Shown piece after piece: positions 1 through 7,984 of a DNA stretch of 64,000 nucleotides. The translations under genes were made by a program, and so were the position numbers. Source of the DNA: Comamonadaceae bacterium (GTDB lineage: Bacteria > Pseudomonadota > Gammaproteobacteria > Burkholderiales > Burkholderiaceae_C); NCBI GenBank assembly GCA_947448735.1, contig CANFOS010000008.1, positions 1 to 64,000 of the forward strand, written 5' to 3'. Numbering within the stretch: position 1 is the first letter of the stretch; each line of letters starts with the position of its first letter. The notes under the pieces were generated by a model that was given only the letters and a program-made list of their open reading frames with translations, did not search any database and had not been told where the DNA came from.

Positions 1-1308
1 AACGCCTTGGGCATCTAGCCCGTAATGCGCCCACTGCTGCGCACTCAGCACCACCGGCTCAGCGCAGTTCGTACAGTTCAGGCGTAGCAGGCGCTGGGCC
101 ACCACGCCGTTCAGGGCCGACACCAGGTCGTAGGCGTCCAGCCCCATGTGGGCAAAGCGGCCCAGCACGTCAATGGCGTTGTTGGCGTGCAGGGTGCTAA
201 ACACCAGGTGGCCAGTCAATGCCGCCTGCACTGCAATTTGCGCCGTCTCGCTGTCGCGTATCTCGCCCACCATCACCCTGTCTGGGTCGTGGCGCAATAT
301 GGAGCGCAGGCCACGCGCAAAGGTCAGGCCTTTTTTTTCATTGACTGGCACTTGCACCACGCCGGGCAGCTCGTACTCCACCGGGTCTTCAATGGTGATG
401 ATCTTGTCGCGCCCGGTGTTGACCTCGGTAATGGCAGCGTACAGCGTCGTGGTCTTGCCGCTACCCGTGGGGCCGGTGACCAGCAGCATGCCGTTGGGCA
501 GGCTGGCCAAGCGGCGTATGTTGGCGCGGGTGTCGGCGTCAAAGCCCAAGGCTTCAAGCGTCATGGCACCCTGGCTTTGGCTGATCTGGGCGCGGTCTAG
601 CACGCGGATGACGGCGTCTTCGCCAAACACGCTGGGCATGATGGACAGGCGAAAGTCAATCGCCCGCCCGCGCAGGCGCAGCGCAAAGCGCCCGTCTTGG
701 GGCAAGCGCCGCTCGCCAATGTCCAGCGCGGCCATGACCTTCAGGCGAGAGACCAGTTGCTCGGCCACCAGCGGGTCAGCCACCGGGCGCTGGCCCAGCA
801 GCACCCCGTCTATGCGGTAGCGCAGCGCCAGGCCGGTGCTGGTGCACTCCAGGTGAATGTCGCTGGCGCCGTCTTGCAAAGCGTCGTAGAGCAGCGAGTC
901 CAGCAAGCGCACCACCGGGCTGGCCTGCTCTGAGAGTTGCAGGGCTGATAACTCATGCACCACCTCGTCTGCGCCCCGGGCCTGAAACTGCCCCATCGCG
1001 TCCATGGCCCGAAAGTCTTTGCTGCCGTCTTGCAGCAGGCGGGTGAAATCGGTTTCGCCCACTGCCTGCTCAGAAACCGGCGCTTGGGCCAGCACCTCCA
1101 GCCGCTCCAGAAGTACGTTGTCCAGCGCTTTGTTGGCCACTGCCAAGTAGCAGTCTGGCGTACCTCTCAGCAGCATCACCTGCCAGCGCTGGGCTTGGGC
1201 CAAGGGCCACAGGTCAAATGCAAAGCCCCAGGGTCCGCCTTCGGCTGGCAGTCCGTCAAAAACCACAGTTGCCTGTACGGGCAGCACGTTGGTGGCAACC
1301 ATGGTCAT
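1..1308 (-). CDS. gspE: Type II secretion / type IV pilus-like assembly ATPase GspE (partial, C-terminus outside window)
   Basis: Cytoplasmic hexameric ATPase that powers pseudopilus assembly. About 436 codons are visible. The Walker A motif GPTGSGKTT lies near residue 276, the Asp box/Walker B stretch GEIRDSE near 346, and a CTNC pair near 410 begins the zinc-binding tetracysteine motif; its second pair lies beyond position 1. The ATG at 1308 overlaps the gspF stop codon (ATGA), so the start is well supported and the two genes are translationally coupled. The N-terminal 130 residues are weakly conserved, as usual in the family. The gene is cut by the window, not visibly broken. A PilB-type role cannot be excluded. 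Confidence 0.93.
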   Translation of the reverse strand, partial: MTMVATNVLPVQATVVFDGLPAEGGPWGFAFDLWPLAQAQRWQVMLLRGTPDCYLAVANKALDNVLLERLEVLAQAPVSEQAVGETDFTRLLQDGSKDFRAMDAMGQFQARGADEVVHELSALQLSEQASPVVRLLDSLLYDALQDGASDIHLECTSTGLALRYRIDGVLLGQRPVADPLVAEQLVSRLKVMAALDIGERRLPQDGRFALRLRGRAIDFRLSIMPSVFGEDAVIRVLDRAQISQSQGAMTLEALGFDADTRANIRRLASLPNGMLLVTGPTGSGKTTTLYAAITEVNTGRDKIITIEDPVEYELPGVVQVPVNEKKGLTFARGLRSILRHDPDRVMVGEIRDSETAQIAVQAALTGHLVFSTLHANNAIDVLGRFAHMGLDAYDLVSALNGVVAQRLLRLNCTNCAEPVVLSAQQWAHYGLDAQGV

Positions 1309-2345
1309 TGCAGCTGCTCTACCAATTGAAAAATCGGCATGTACATCAATAGCACCACCCCGCCTATGAGCAAGCCCATCACCAGCATCAGCACCGGATT
1401 GACCAGACTGGTCACCACCTCGGCCAGGCGGCTGAGCTCTTCGTCGTAAAAGGCGGCGGCTTGCTCCAGCATGGCGCCCAACTGGCCGCTGCGCTCGCCG
1501 ACGCGCACCATACGCAGCGAAACCGGTGTGGTCAGTGCCGCAGCCTCTAGCGCGCTGGACAAGCGCACGCCGGTGGATACCGCCTCGCAAGCTTGCGCCA
1601 CACCCGGCTGCAAAGCGTCCGCTACGGCCATTTGCGTGGTAGACAGCGCCGCCACCAGCGGCACGCCCGCACCCAGCAGCATGCCCAGAGTCAGGTAAAA
1701 GCGTGCAAGGGCCAGCAAGCGCAGCTTGGCACCGAGCACCGGCAGCAGCCATAGCCGCTCGAGCACGGCGGCGCGCACCGCCGGGCGCTGCAGCACCAGC
1801 ATCGGCAGCATCAGCAAGGACACGCCCACTGCCACAGTAAGCCAGCCATGGGCACCGGTAAATTGCCCCAGGCTGACCAAAGCCTGCGAGGCCGCAGGCA
1901 GCGCCCGGCCCGTGCCCTCCAGCAAGCCGGCAAAGCGCGGCACCACAAACACAAGCAAAAACATCAGTACCAGCGTTCCTGCGCCCAGCAACATGGCGGG
2001 GTACAGGCTGGCGTTGAGCAGTTTGCGCTGCAGGTCTTGCACCCACAGCAGATAGCGAGCGTGCGCGGCCAAGGCAATTTGCAGCTGGCCGGTGCGCTCG
2101 GCAGAGGTCACGACTGTGACAAACAAGGTATCAAAGCATTGGGGCTGCGCCGCCAGGGTGGCAGAAAAAGCAAGGCCCTGGCTGAGCCCTTCCACAACGC
2201 TGTGCAGTGACTGGGCCACAAGGACTTGCGCTTCTTTTTCGGCCAGCGTTTGCACGGCTTCGAGCAGCGTGATGCCTGCGCCCAATAAAACAGCTAACTC
2301 GTGACTGAACAAACGCAGGGGAAACCGAAACGTAATGCCAACCAT
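1305..2345 (-). CDS. gspF: Type II secretion inner-membrane platform protein GspF (short N-terminus)
   Basis: Polytopic inner-membrane platform protein of a type II secretion-like machine. Two copies of the T2SSF domain can be followed, each with the signature of an N-terminal LxAGxxL stretch (here LLGAGITLLEA near residue 17 and MLLGAGVPL near 217) and hydrophobic segments near residues 115-140, 165-185 and 320-340. At 346 residues it is about 50-60 shorter than usual GspF: the first T2SSF domain starts at residue ~12, so the N-terminal cytoplasmic extension is missing. No upstream in-frame coding sequence fills the 78-base gap to gspG. It overlaps gspE by four bases. Confidence 0.9.
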   Translation of the reverse strand: MVGITFRFPLRLFSHELAVLLGAGITLLEAVQTLAEKEAQVLVAQSLHSVVEGLSQGLAFSATLAAQPQCFDTLFVTVVTSAERTGQLQIALAAHARYLLWVQDLQRKLLNASLYPAMLLGAGTLVLMFLLVFVVPRFAGLLEGTGRALPAASQALVSLGQFTGAHGWLTVAVGVSLLMLPMLVLQRPAVRAAVLERLWLLPVLGAKLRLLALARFYLTLGMLLGAGVPLVAALSTTQMAVADALQPGVAQACEAVSTGVRLSSALEAAALTTPVSLRMVRVGERSGQLGAMLEQAAAFYDEELSRLAEVVTSLVNPVLMLVMGLLIGGVVLLMYMPIFQLVEQLQ

Positions 2346-2423
2346 TAAAAACCCAATGTGAAATGTTGTGCTTGGGCGTCAGCCAAGGTCTGCGGCAAGC
2401 TGTTCACGGCGGGTAGGCAACCC

Positions 2424-2828
2424 CTACCAGCTGCCAACGTCGGCGTCATCGCCTTGACCACCTGGTTGTGCGTCGCGACCCAAAGAAAACACATCGACCT
2501 CACCGTGCTCGCCCGGCACGCGGTACAGGTAAGGCCTGCCCCAGGGGTCTTGTGGCAAGGCCTTGGCCATGTAGGGCCCGGCCCAGCGCACTTGACCAGC
2601 TGGTGCCGCCATCAGCGCGGCCAGGCCCTGGTCAGCGCTAGGGTACTGCCCTGCGTCTATGCGGTATTGCTCAAGCCCTTTAACGATGGCTTCAATTTGC
2701 GCTTTGGCGATTTTGGTCTCGGATTTGCCAATCTGACCGAAGACCTTAGGGCCCACGTAGGCAGACAGCAAGCCGATGATGACCATCACCACCAAAAGCT
2801 CTAGCAGGGTAAAGCCGCGTTGCTTCAT
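2424..2828 (-). CDS. gspG: Major pseudopilin GspG
   Basis: Major pseudopilin of a type II secretion-like system, 134 residues. The N-terminus MKQRG|FTLLE is a class III prepilin peptidase site: cleavage after Gly5, Phe6 becomes N-methylated and Glu10 is the conserved +5 glutamate, followed by a hydrophobic helix. The globular part carries the GspG pattern: QYRIDAGQYPSADQGLAAL, DPWGRPYLYRVPG and a C-terminal calcium-loop-like FSLGRDAQPGG region. First gene of gspG-gspF-gspE on this strand. No prepilin peptidase, GspD or other gsp genes are in the window. Confidence 0.95.
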   Translation of the reverse strand: MKQRGFTLLELLVVMVIIGLLSAYVGPKVFGQIGKSETKIAKAQIEAIVKGLEQYRIDAGQYPSADQGLAALMAAPAGQVRWAGPYMAKALPQDPWGRPYLYRVPGEHGEVDVFSLGRDAQPGGQGDDADVGSW

Positions 2829-3615
2829 TGTTTGGCGGTTGGTAGCAGCGCGGTCAAGGAAACGGCAACAAGTATTCCAGCGCTGAACTGTTTAAATCGT
2901 TTGTGAGATTTGATTCGGTTGGTATTTTTCATATGCAGGAGCTTGTCAAAAAGGGGGGTGTACCCACACAAAATATTTCACATGTCTGACCTTATAGAAC
3001 GAGGTCTGTTTAAGGTTTCAGAAATGCAGTTCAGTTAAACCCGGCCATTTTTTACAAGGCCTGACACGTTACTTGTAATCATATGTAAACATTACTTGAG
3101 TGATGTGTCACTTGCGAGACATCATTGTTTGGGCTTTTATACACGTTGGGCGTCGTCGTTGCCCTGGTAGCCGGCGAGCGAGAGCGCCCTCAGGCCTTGA
3201 AAGCGGGCCATGAGCATCTGGTAAGTTAAAAAAGTCGGTGCAACATCTCGTTGCTTCTTGCGCTGCACTGATGCCCGTTGCCACGCAGCTCGGGCTGCCC
3301 GTTCCGTTGCTCTACAGCGGTTAGCAGCACTCTCGCGGGATCAGCTTATTCAGCCATGGTGCGGCCAGGCTGAAGCAGGGCAGCACGCAGGCTTCTAAGG
3401 TGCTGATGTTGGATTTTGCGGACGGCGCTGCTAAAAGTTTGTTGATCTGAGTAACCTCTTTTAAACGCAAAACAACAATACCGACTGGGCGAAGAATCAG
3501 CGGTCGCTAATGCAGCTGACGTGCTGCAGTTCTGCACGCGCACTACGGCGCTGATTCCTACCGACTGCAGTGAGCAATACATGGGGTCGGAACTCCTCTC
3601 TTGCAGCCTCTTTTA
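2829..3615. other. Long intergenic region without a recognisable gene
   Basis: About 0.9 kb between gspG and the DUF2147 gene. The gspG-proximal 300 bases are AT-rich compared with the surroundings and contain an imperfect dyad at about 3102-3123 (GATGT...ACATC). The 3150-3600 part is more GC-rich and contains several short open frames on both strands, none with a convincing start, ribosome site or family signature. No tRNA, terminator or repeat shared with the rest of the window was seen. Confidence 0.6.
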
Positions 3616-3646
3616 TTGACACATAGTGTTACGTGTTAGATATACT
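3616..3646 (+). promoter_or_regulatory. Predicted sigma-70 promoter of the DUF2147 gene
   Basis: TTGACA at 3616-3621 is a perfect -35 hexamer. A GATATA at 3639-3644 (17-base spacer) or TATACT at 3641-3646 (19-base spacer) is the likely -10. It faces the DUF2147 gene, leaving an untranslated leader of about 80 bases. Confidence 0.6.
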
Positions 3647-3729
3647 CAGACGGACAAACCAGCAGCCATTGGCGGCTAGCCGGTCGAACGGTTCGTATCC
3701 ATTTCAACAACTTGTAAGAGATTTCAAAC

Positions 3730-4185
3730 ATGAAAAAGTCTGTTTTATCGATCGTGGTTTTGTCGGGCCTGTTGCTGTGCGCGCAAGCGCATGCACAGCT
3801 TTCGCCGCTGGGCGTGTGGAACCCCATTGACGAGGCCAGTGGCAAGCCCGCGGCAGAAGTCGTGATCAAGCTGAATGCTGCCGGAACCCTGTCGGGCGTG
3901 ATCCAAAAAAACCTGATGGTTCCGCCCGGAGCCTCGGCGACCTGTGACAAATGCGCCGACGACCGCAAGGACAAACCCACGCAGGGGATGGAGATCATCC
4001 GCGGTGGCAAAAAGCTGGACGGCAAAGACGCCTGGGAGGGCGGAAAGATCCTCGACCCCAACGACGGCAAAGAATTCAGCGTGCGCTTCACGCCGATTGA
4101 CGGGGGCAAAAAGATGGAGGTGCGCGGCTACATCGGCTCGCCTCTGTTGGGGAAAACGCAGACTTGGGTGCGGGTGGATAAGTAG
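3730..4185 (+). CDS. DUF2147 family secreted protein
   Basis: Small exported protein of 151 residues, function unknown. A classical signal peptide occupies residues 1-22 (MKKS, hydrophobic core, AHA|Q). The mature part has the DUF2147 pattern: LGVWNPIDEASGKP near the start, a LSGVI strand, an ATCDKCADDRKDKP loop with a cysteine pair, then GMEIIRG, GKILDPNDGKEFSVRF and a closing MEVRGYIGSPLLGKTQTWVRV. The family folds as a small lipocalin-like barrel; a role in binding lipid or envelope components is only an inference. Monocistronic, with its own promoter. Confidence 0.85.
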   Translation: MKKSVLSIVVLSGLLLCAQAHAQLSPLGVWNPIDEASGKPAAEVVIKLNAAGTLSGVIQKNLMVPPGASATCDKCADDRKDKPTQGMEIIRGGKKLDGKDAWEGGKILDPNDGKEFSVRFTPIDGGKKMEVRGYIGSPLLGKTQTWVRVDK

Positions 4186-4306
4186 GTCGATGTTTGGCTC
4201 GGCGAGTGAGGGATAGGTCTGCGGTTTGCAATGTCGGCATACGACCGGTTGCAGCGCAGACTCGTCGCTCTAGAAGACATAAGTTGTTTTGGTGACACGG
4301 AATGTC

Positions 4307-4333
4307 TTGCATAAATACAAAATTTTGTATAAT
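4307..4333 (+). promoter_or_regulatory. Promoter and 16-bp palindromic operator of the toxin-antitoxin pair
   Basis: A perfect palindrome, ATACAAAATTTTGTAT, lies at 4315-4330 and overlaps a perfect -10 hexamer TATAAT at 4328-4333. A TTGCAT at 4307-4312 can serve as -35 (15-base spacer, short). Toxin-antitoxin pairs are typically autoregulated by the HTH antitoxin binding a palindrome over the promoter, which fits this arrangement. Transcription would begin about 7 bases after the -10, at or next to the GTG at 4340. Confidence 0.75.
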
Positions 4334-4339
4334 CTGCCA

Positions 4340-4675
4340 GTGACTGATTCAAAGCCAGTCGAGTTTCGGGGAAGCTCCTTAGAGGACTTGCGACGCTTTC
4401 CATTAGCGGCAAGGCGCGAGGCAGGTCATCAACTCGACCAGGTTCAAAACGGTCAGGACCCGGATGACTGGAAGCCCATGAACACCGTGGGCCAGGGGGT
4501 GAAAGAAGTTCGGATTCGAGATGCCTCTGGAGCATTCAGAATCATTTATGTGGCCAAGTTTGCCGACGCCATTTATGTGCTGCACTGTTTTCAGAAAAAG
4601 ACGGAAAGAACCAGCAAGGCGGATCTGGATTTGGCAGCGAAGCGATACCGTGATTTGTTAAAGGAGTTGGGCTGA
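4340..4675 (+). CDS. HigB/RelE-like toxin, phage-derived Gp49-like family
   Basis: Predicted mRNA-interferase-type toxin of 111 residues. It has the Gp49-like pattern: PVEFRGSSLEDLRRFP at the N-terminus, EAGHQLDQVQNG, PDDWKPM, VGQGVKEVRIRDASGAFRIIYVAKFADAIYVLHCFQKKT, and a basic C-terminus. The reading frame is open upstream to 4289, but family members start at about this position and no ribosome site precedes it; the GTG at 4340 sits where transcription is predicted to begin. The stop codon overlaps the antitoxin start by one base (TGATG). Toxin-first order is the rule for HigBA-type loci. Catalytic activity is inferred from the family. Confidence 0.85.
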   Translation: MTDSKPVEFRGSSLEDLRRFPLAARREAGHQLDQVQNGQDPDDWKPMNTVGQGVKEVRIRDASGAFRIIYVAKFADAIYVLHCFQKKTERTSKADLDLAAKRYRDLLKELG

Positions 4676-4956
4676 TGAGCAATCAACGATTTGCCAGTGT
4701 CTGGGATGCCATCGAAGACACGCACGAGGAGGCAGAAAATATGAAACTGCGCTCGGCCTTAATGACTGCGCTGAAGAGCCACCTTGCCCAAACCAAAATG
4801 AGCCAGGCACAAGCCGCGCAGCTTTTCGGGGTCACTCAGCCACGCATTTCGGACTTGATGCGCGGCAAGATCAATCTGTTCGGGCTGGACGCGCTGGTGA
4901 ACATGGCCAGTGCTGCTGGCCTTCACATTGACATGCGCATCTTTCAAGCAGCTTGA
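4675..4956 (+). CDS. HigA-like antitoxin, XRE-family HTH
   Basis: 93-residue antitoxin and probable autorepressor. Residues 40-75 form an XRE helix-turn-helix: MSQAQAAQLFGVTQPRISDL, followed by LMRGKINLFGLDALVNMA. It overlaps the toxin gene by one base, so the two are co-translated. It likely binds the toxin through its N-terminal half and binds the 16-bp palindrome upstream of the toxin gene. Confidence 0.88.
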   Translation: MSNQRFASVWDAIEDTHEEAENMKLRSALMTALKSHLAQTKMSQAQAAQLFGVTQPRISDLMRGKINLFGLDALVNMASAAGLHIDMRIFQAA

Positions 4957-4967
4957 GATGGTTGCGG

Positions 4968-4984
4968 GCGCAGCAAAGCTGCGC
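4968..4984. other. Short perfect hairpin after the toxin-antitoxin operon
   Basis: Seven-base perfect stem GCGCAGC/GCTGCGC with an AAA loop, just after the antitoxin stop and between convergent genes. No U-tract follows, so an intrinsic terminator is possible but not demonstrated. Confidence 0.35.
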
Positions 4985-4998
4985 GCCATGTCAGAAGA

Positions 4999-6432
4999 TT
5001 AAATTGACTTTGAGGATGATGTGCCCACCGAAGGGCTGGTCCCTGCCACAGACGCAGTTGACTTCCTTTTAAGCCCAAACGCTACCACCAGCATCACCAG
5101 CATGCTCAGCGCCACGGCAAGATAAGCGTGGCTAAAGCCGGCTAGCCCGCCGCCTTCAAAGTCAGCAATGGCGCTGATGCAGGTCACCGCCAACAGCGTT
5201 CCCACGGCGTTGAAAATATTGATCAGCCCTTGGGCTGTGCCGCGTTGGGCTGGTGGCGCTTCATCAATCGCAATCGAGCGCAGGGCGCCGCTGACCACCA
5301 CACCCACGCCAATACCGACCAGGACAGACGCCACCACGAACGCGGTCAGGCCGGTCTGCGGCACGGCGCTTTGCAGGTAGCCCAGCGTCAACAGCCCAAA
5401 ACCGAAGATCACCATGGTGCGGGCGCCCAGACGGTTCAGCAGCCTTCCTGCCGCCATCGAGCCCACCATGGAGCACAGCACCAAGGGCAGCAGTGCCAGC
5501 CCCGCGTTCTCAACGCTGACCCCATAAGCCAGTGTGGCGATGGAGGTCAAAAACACAATGCCGCCCATGGAAAAGCCCACGCCCAGCGTTAGCACGTAGG
5601 TATAAGCCAGTTGCCGGTTGGCAAACAGCTCAATCGGAATCAACGCTTGGGCTTGCCGTTTTTCAATGACGACCAGTGCGGCCAGCAGTACGCCACTGGC
5701 AGCCAGAAACCAGGGCCACAGCAGCAGCCCGGTGGCGGAGTCCGGCAGGCGCGAAATACCCATGACCAAACACAGCAGGAACAACAAAGTAACGGCAATA
5801 CCCGCGATATCAATCGGCCCCGGTGCCGCGTCGGTGCGCTGGCGTGGCAGGCTGCGGGCGCCCCACCACAGCACGAGCAGAGCGACCGGAATATTCACCA
5901 GAAACAGCCAGCGCCAGCCCAGCGTGGATGTGAGCACGGTCGCCAGTGGCGGCCCCAGCACAAAGGCCATGCCGTGGGTGGCGCCAATCAGCCCCAGAAT
6001 ACGGCCCCGTCGCTCGGCTGTAAAAACATCACCAATCACCGCGCTGGCGACCGGCGCAATGCCCCCTGCGCCTATGCCTTGGATGGCACGGGCGAGCAGC
6101 AGCAGGTCAAAGCTGGGGGCGGCGGCGATGCACAGCGAGCCGATGGCGAACAGCGCGACACTGACCAGATACACCGGACGGCGGCCATGGCGGTCGCTGA
6201 AGTAGGCCATCAGCGCCGTGCTGCACATCGAACTCAGGGCAAACACGGTGGTCAGCAGTCCGGCGGTGCGGTTGTCGATACCAAAGGCCGCACGCAATGC
6301 AGGCAGCACCGGCCCGACGATGGCCGAATCAAGTGCCGCCATGAAGACACCGACAAACAGCACCTGCACCAGGCGGCGTTGTACTGGGGCAAGAGCAGGC
6401 GAAGTAGTGGGAGCTTGGGACTGCTGGGTCAT
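4999..6432 (-). CDS. MFS drug-exporter-type transporter (DHA family)
   Basis: Major facilitator superfamily proton-coupled exporter, 477 residues. The first helix carries the MAALDSAIVGPVLPAL pattern typical of drug:H+ antiporters, motif A appears as YFSDRHGRRPVY between helices 2 and 3, and an LLLARAIQGIGAGGIAPV stretch in helix 4 corresponds to motif B. About 12-14 hydrophobic segments can be counted. The ATG at 6432 (MTQQSQ) is preferred over a further 15 upstream codons. The C-terminal tail is Ser/Thr-rich and soluble. Substrate cannot be told. It is convergent with the toxin-antitoxin pair and forms no clear operon. Confidence 0.88.
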   Translation of the reverse strand: MTQQSQAPTTSPALAPVQRRLVQVLFVGVFMAALDSAIVGPVLPALRAAFGIDNRTAGLLTTVFALSSMCSTALMAYFSDRHGRRPVYLVSVALFAIGSLCIAAAPSFDLLLLARAIQGIGAGGIAPVASAVIGDVFTAERRGRILGLIGATHGMAFVLGPPLATVLTSTLGWRWLFLVNIPVALLVLWWGARSLPRQRTDAAPGPIDIAGIAVTLLFLLCLVMGISRLPDSATGLLLWPWFLAASGVLLAALVVIEKRQAQALIPIELFANRQLAYTYVLTLGVGFSMGGIVFLTSIATLAYGVSVENAGLALLPLVLCSMVGSMAAGRLLNRLGARTMVIFGFGLLTLGYLQSAVPQTGLTAFVVASVLVGIGVGVVVSGALRSIAIDEAPPAQRGTAQGLINIFNAVGTLLAVTCISAIADFEGGGLAGFSHAYLAVALSMLVMLVVAFGLKRKSTASVAGTSPSVGTSSSKSI

Positions 6433-6990
6433 TGAAGTGACTGAATTAAGCGGATCATTTTTTTGATTTCTGCGCACTGGTCTGTGACGTATTCAAAGCC
6501 CGCAGCCTCATTTGGCCGTGGCACTGGTTTGCTGCGCCTCAAGTGGGGGAGTGGAACACGCACACCTATTATTATTGATTGGCGTGCCTCCACGCTCATC
6601 AGCCAGGAAGGGCGTTTGCCAATCGTTATCCGGACGGTCATGTTGGCAAAGCTTGCAAGCCACGGGCATGGTGGGTGAGGCAACGCCTGGCAGCTTGACC
6701 GATTTGCCGCCTGCCAAGAAGCAACGTCTTTACCGGCCGCTGACCTTCACCGCATGCGTCACGGTTGATGCCGCTGGGCTACAAAGCCCGCGCTGAACAG
6801 GTGATGGTGATTACCGTGACGGCCTGGGATGCCAACTGCCAACGGCATGTTCCGGTGCTGTGGGACGTATCGCGGGTTCAGAACGAGCTCGCTGCACGCG
6901 CTGCGCGCAGCGCCGAGCTCGGGGCGCAGCTTTGCGAGCGAGGCTCTTTGTAGAGCGTATGTGCACCAGCAAAAACACCATCGGGGCCAC
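6433..6990. other. Intergenic region holding a duplicated segment and a large hairpin
   Basis: No convincing gene. It holds a 140-base copy of the region around the 3' end of the deacetylase gene (see repeat at 6618-6757). A strong GC-rich hairpin at 6884-6921 (arms CGAGCTCGCTGC and GCAGCGCCGAGCTCG, two-base bulge) lies downstream of the Bug receptor gene and may end its transcript, although there is no U-tract. Short open frames on both strands lack family signatures. Confidence 0.6.
6618..6757. repeat. Direct repeat copy 1 (duplicated 3' end of the deacetylase gene)
   Basis: 140 bases closely matching 9783-9952, in the same orientation. On the minus strand it includes the last codons of the deacetylase gene (encoding HAVKVSGR and the TAA stop) followed by its downstream sequence. 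It lacks 30 bases present in copy 2, and those bases are flanked in copy 2 by a short repeat (CCCGTGGC), as expected of a slippage deletion. Confidence 0.9.
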
Positions 6991-7962
6991 TTACTCGGGC
7001 TCTATACCGGCCTTTTTGGCCAGGCGCAGGTTCACTTCCACTTCCTTGCGGATAAAGCGGTCAAATTCCTCGGGCGAGCCGGTCCAAGGCTCGATCGACA
7101 GGGCCATCACACGCTTTTTGTAGTCGGCATCGCCCATCGATTTGCGCACTGCCGTGTTGAGTGTCTGCAGCAGCGCGGGCGGCAGCTTGCCGGGCGCAAA
7201 CAGGCCCCACCAAGCGCCTGTCTCGACTTCCGGCAGACCCTGCTCAGCCATGGTGGCAACTTCTGGCAAAAACGGGGTGCGCTGGGCAGCCAGCACACCG
7301 ACGTACTGGAACTTGCCACTGCCGCGCATGCCGAGCGTGGACGCAATGGTGGTGACGCTGAAAGCCACATGCCCGCCAGCCAGGTCCGTCATGGCCGGGC
7401 CTGTGCCCTTGTAGTTGACAGCCGTCATCGGGATACCGGTTGCCGTACTGATCATTTCGGCGGCGAGCCGCGTGGACGCTTCCGACACACCAAACGACAA
7501 GGGTTCGGCTTTGCGCTTGCCCAGAGCCGCGAGGTCTTTCATGTTGGCAACGCCAGTGGCTGTGGCGGCAACAAGTACCAGCGGGGCGCGACCCAAGGTG
7601 GCTATGGGCGTGAAGTCGTTGAAAGTGTCGTAGGGCAACTTGCGAACGAGCGCCGGGTTCGTGGTGTGGCCGTTTTGCTGGACCATGAGCGTGTAACCGT
7701 CCGCAGGCGCGCGCACCAGCGACTCGGAGGCGATGGTGCCGCCGGCTCCTGCGCGATTGACAGGCACCACGGTTTGCTTGAAGTGCGCCGACAGCGCGTC
7801 AGCCAGCACACGGCCAATCGCATCTGTGCCCCCGCCGGGTGTGCTGGCAATGATGAGCTGGATGGGTTTGTTGGGGTAGGCCTGGGCGACGGCGCCCGGT
7901 GCGACCGCCACCAAGCAGGCAGCGGCAGCAAGCGCATGAAGTGAAAGATGACGCACTTGCAT
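6991..7962 (-). CDS. Bug/TctC-family tripartite tricarboxylate transporter receptor
   Basis: Periplasmic solute-binding protein, 323 residues, of the Bug/TctC family that binds small carboxylates. A signal peptide ends at AVAQA, followed by the family start YPNKPIQLIIASTPGGGTDAIGR; further signatures are PADGYTLMV, the PYDTFNDFTPIA loop and VNYKGTGPAMTDLAGGHV. Other family marks are LPEVATMAEQGLPEVE and a GLFAPGKLPPALL stretch. The ATG at 7962 is chosen; a TTG ten codons upstream is less likely. The gene follows two cupin genes on the same strand, 22 bases apart, so they may be co-transcribed. No TctA/TctB membrane subunits are present. Confidence 0.92.
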   Translation of the reverse strand: MQVRHLSLHALAAAACLVAVAPGAVAQAYPNKPIQLIIASTPGGGTDAIGRVLADALSAHFKQTVVPVNRAGAGGTIASESLVRAPADGYTLMVQQNGHTTNPALVRKLPYDTFNDFTPIATLGRAPLVLVAATATGVANMKDLAALGKRKAEPLSFGVSEASTRLAAEMISTATGIPMTAVNYKGTGPAMTDLAGGHVAFSVTTIASTLGMRGSGKFQYVGVLAAQRTPFLPEVATMAEQGLPEVETGAWWGLFAPGKLPPALLQTLNTAVRKSMGDADYKKRVMALSIEPWTGSPEEFDRFIRKEVEVNLRLAKKAGIEPE

Positions 7963-7984
7963 GGATGTCTTTCTCAGGGGCGGT

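Noticed and set aside
3346..3582. A 78-codon minus-strand frame with a stretch (GYSDQQTFSSAVRK) vaguely like an AraC-type second HTH
   Set aside because: The resemblance covers about 14 residues, the surrounding residues do not fit the family, and there is no ribosome site; most likely chance.
5611..6435. Long plus-strand frame opposite the MFS transporter
   Set aside because: Composition is Gln/His/Arg-rich and featureless, as expected of the antisense of a GC-rich membrane-protein gene.
6508..6717. 69-codon minus-strand frame in the 6.4-7.0 kb gap
   Set aside because: Starts with TTG inside the duplicated segment and consists half of repeat copy sequence; no ribosome site or conserved block.
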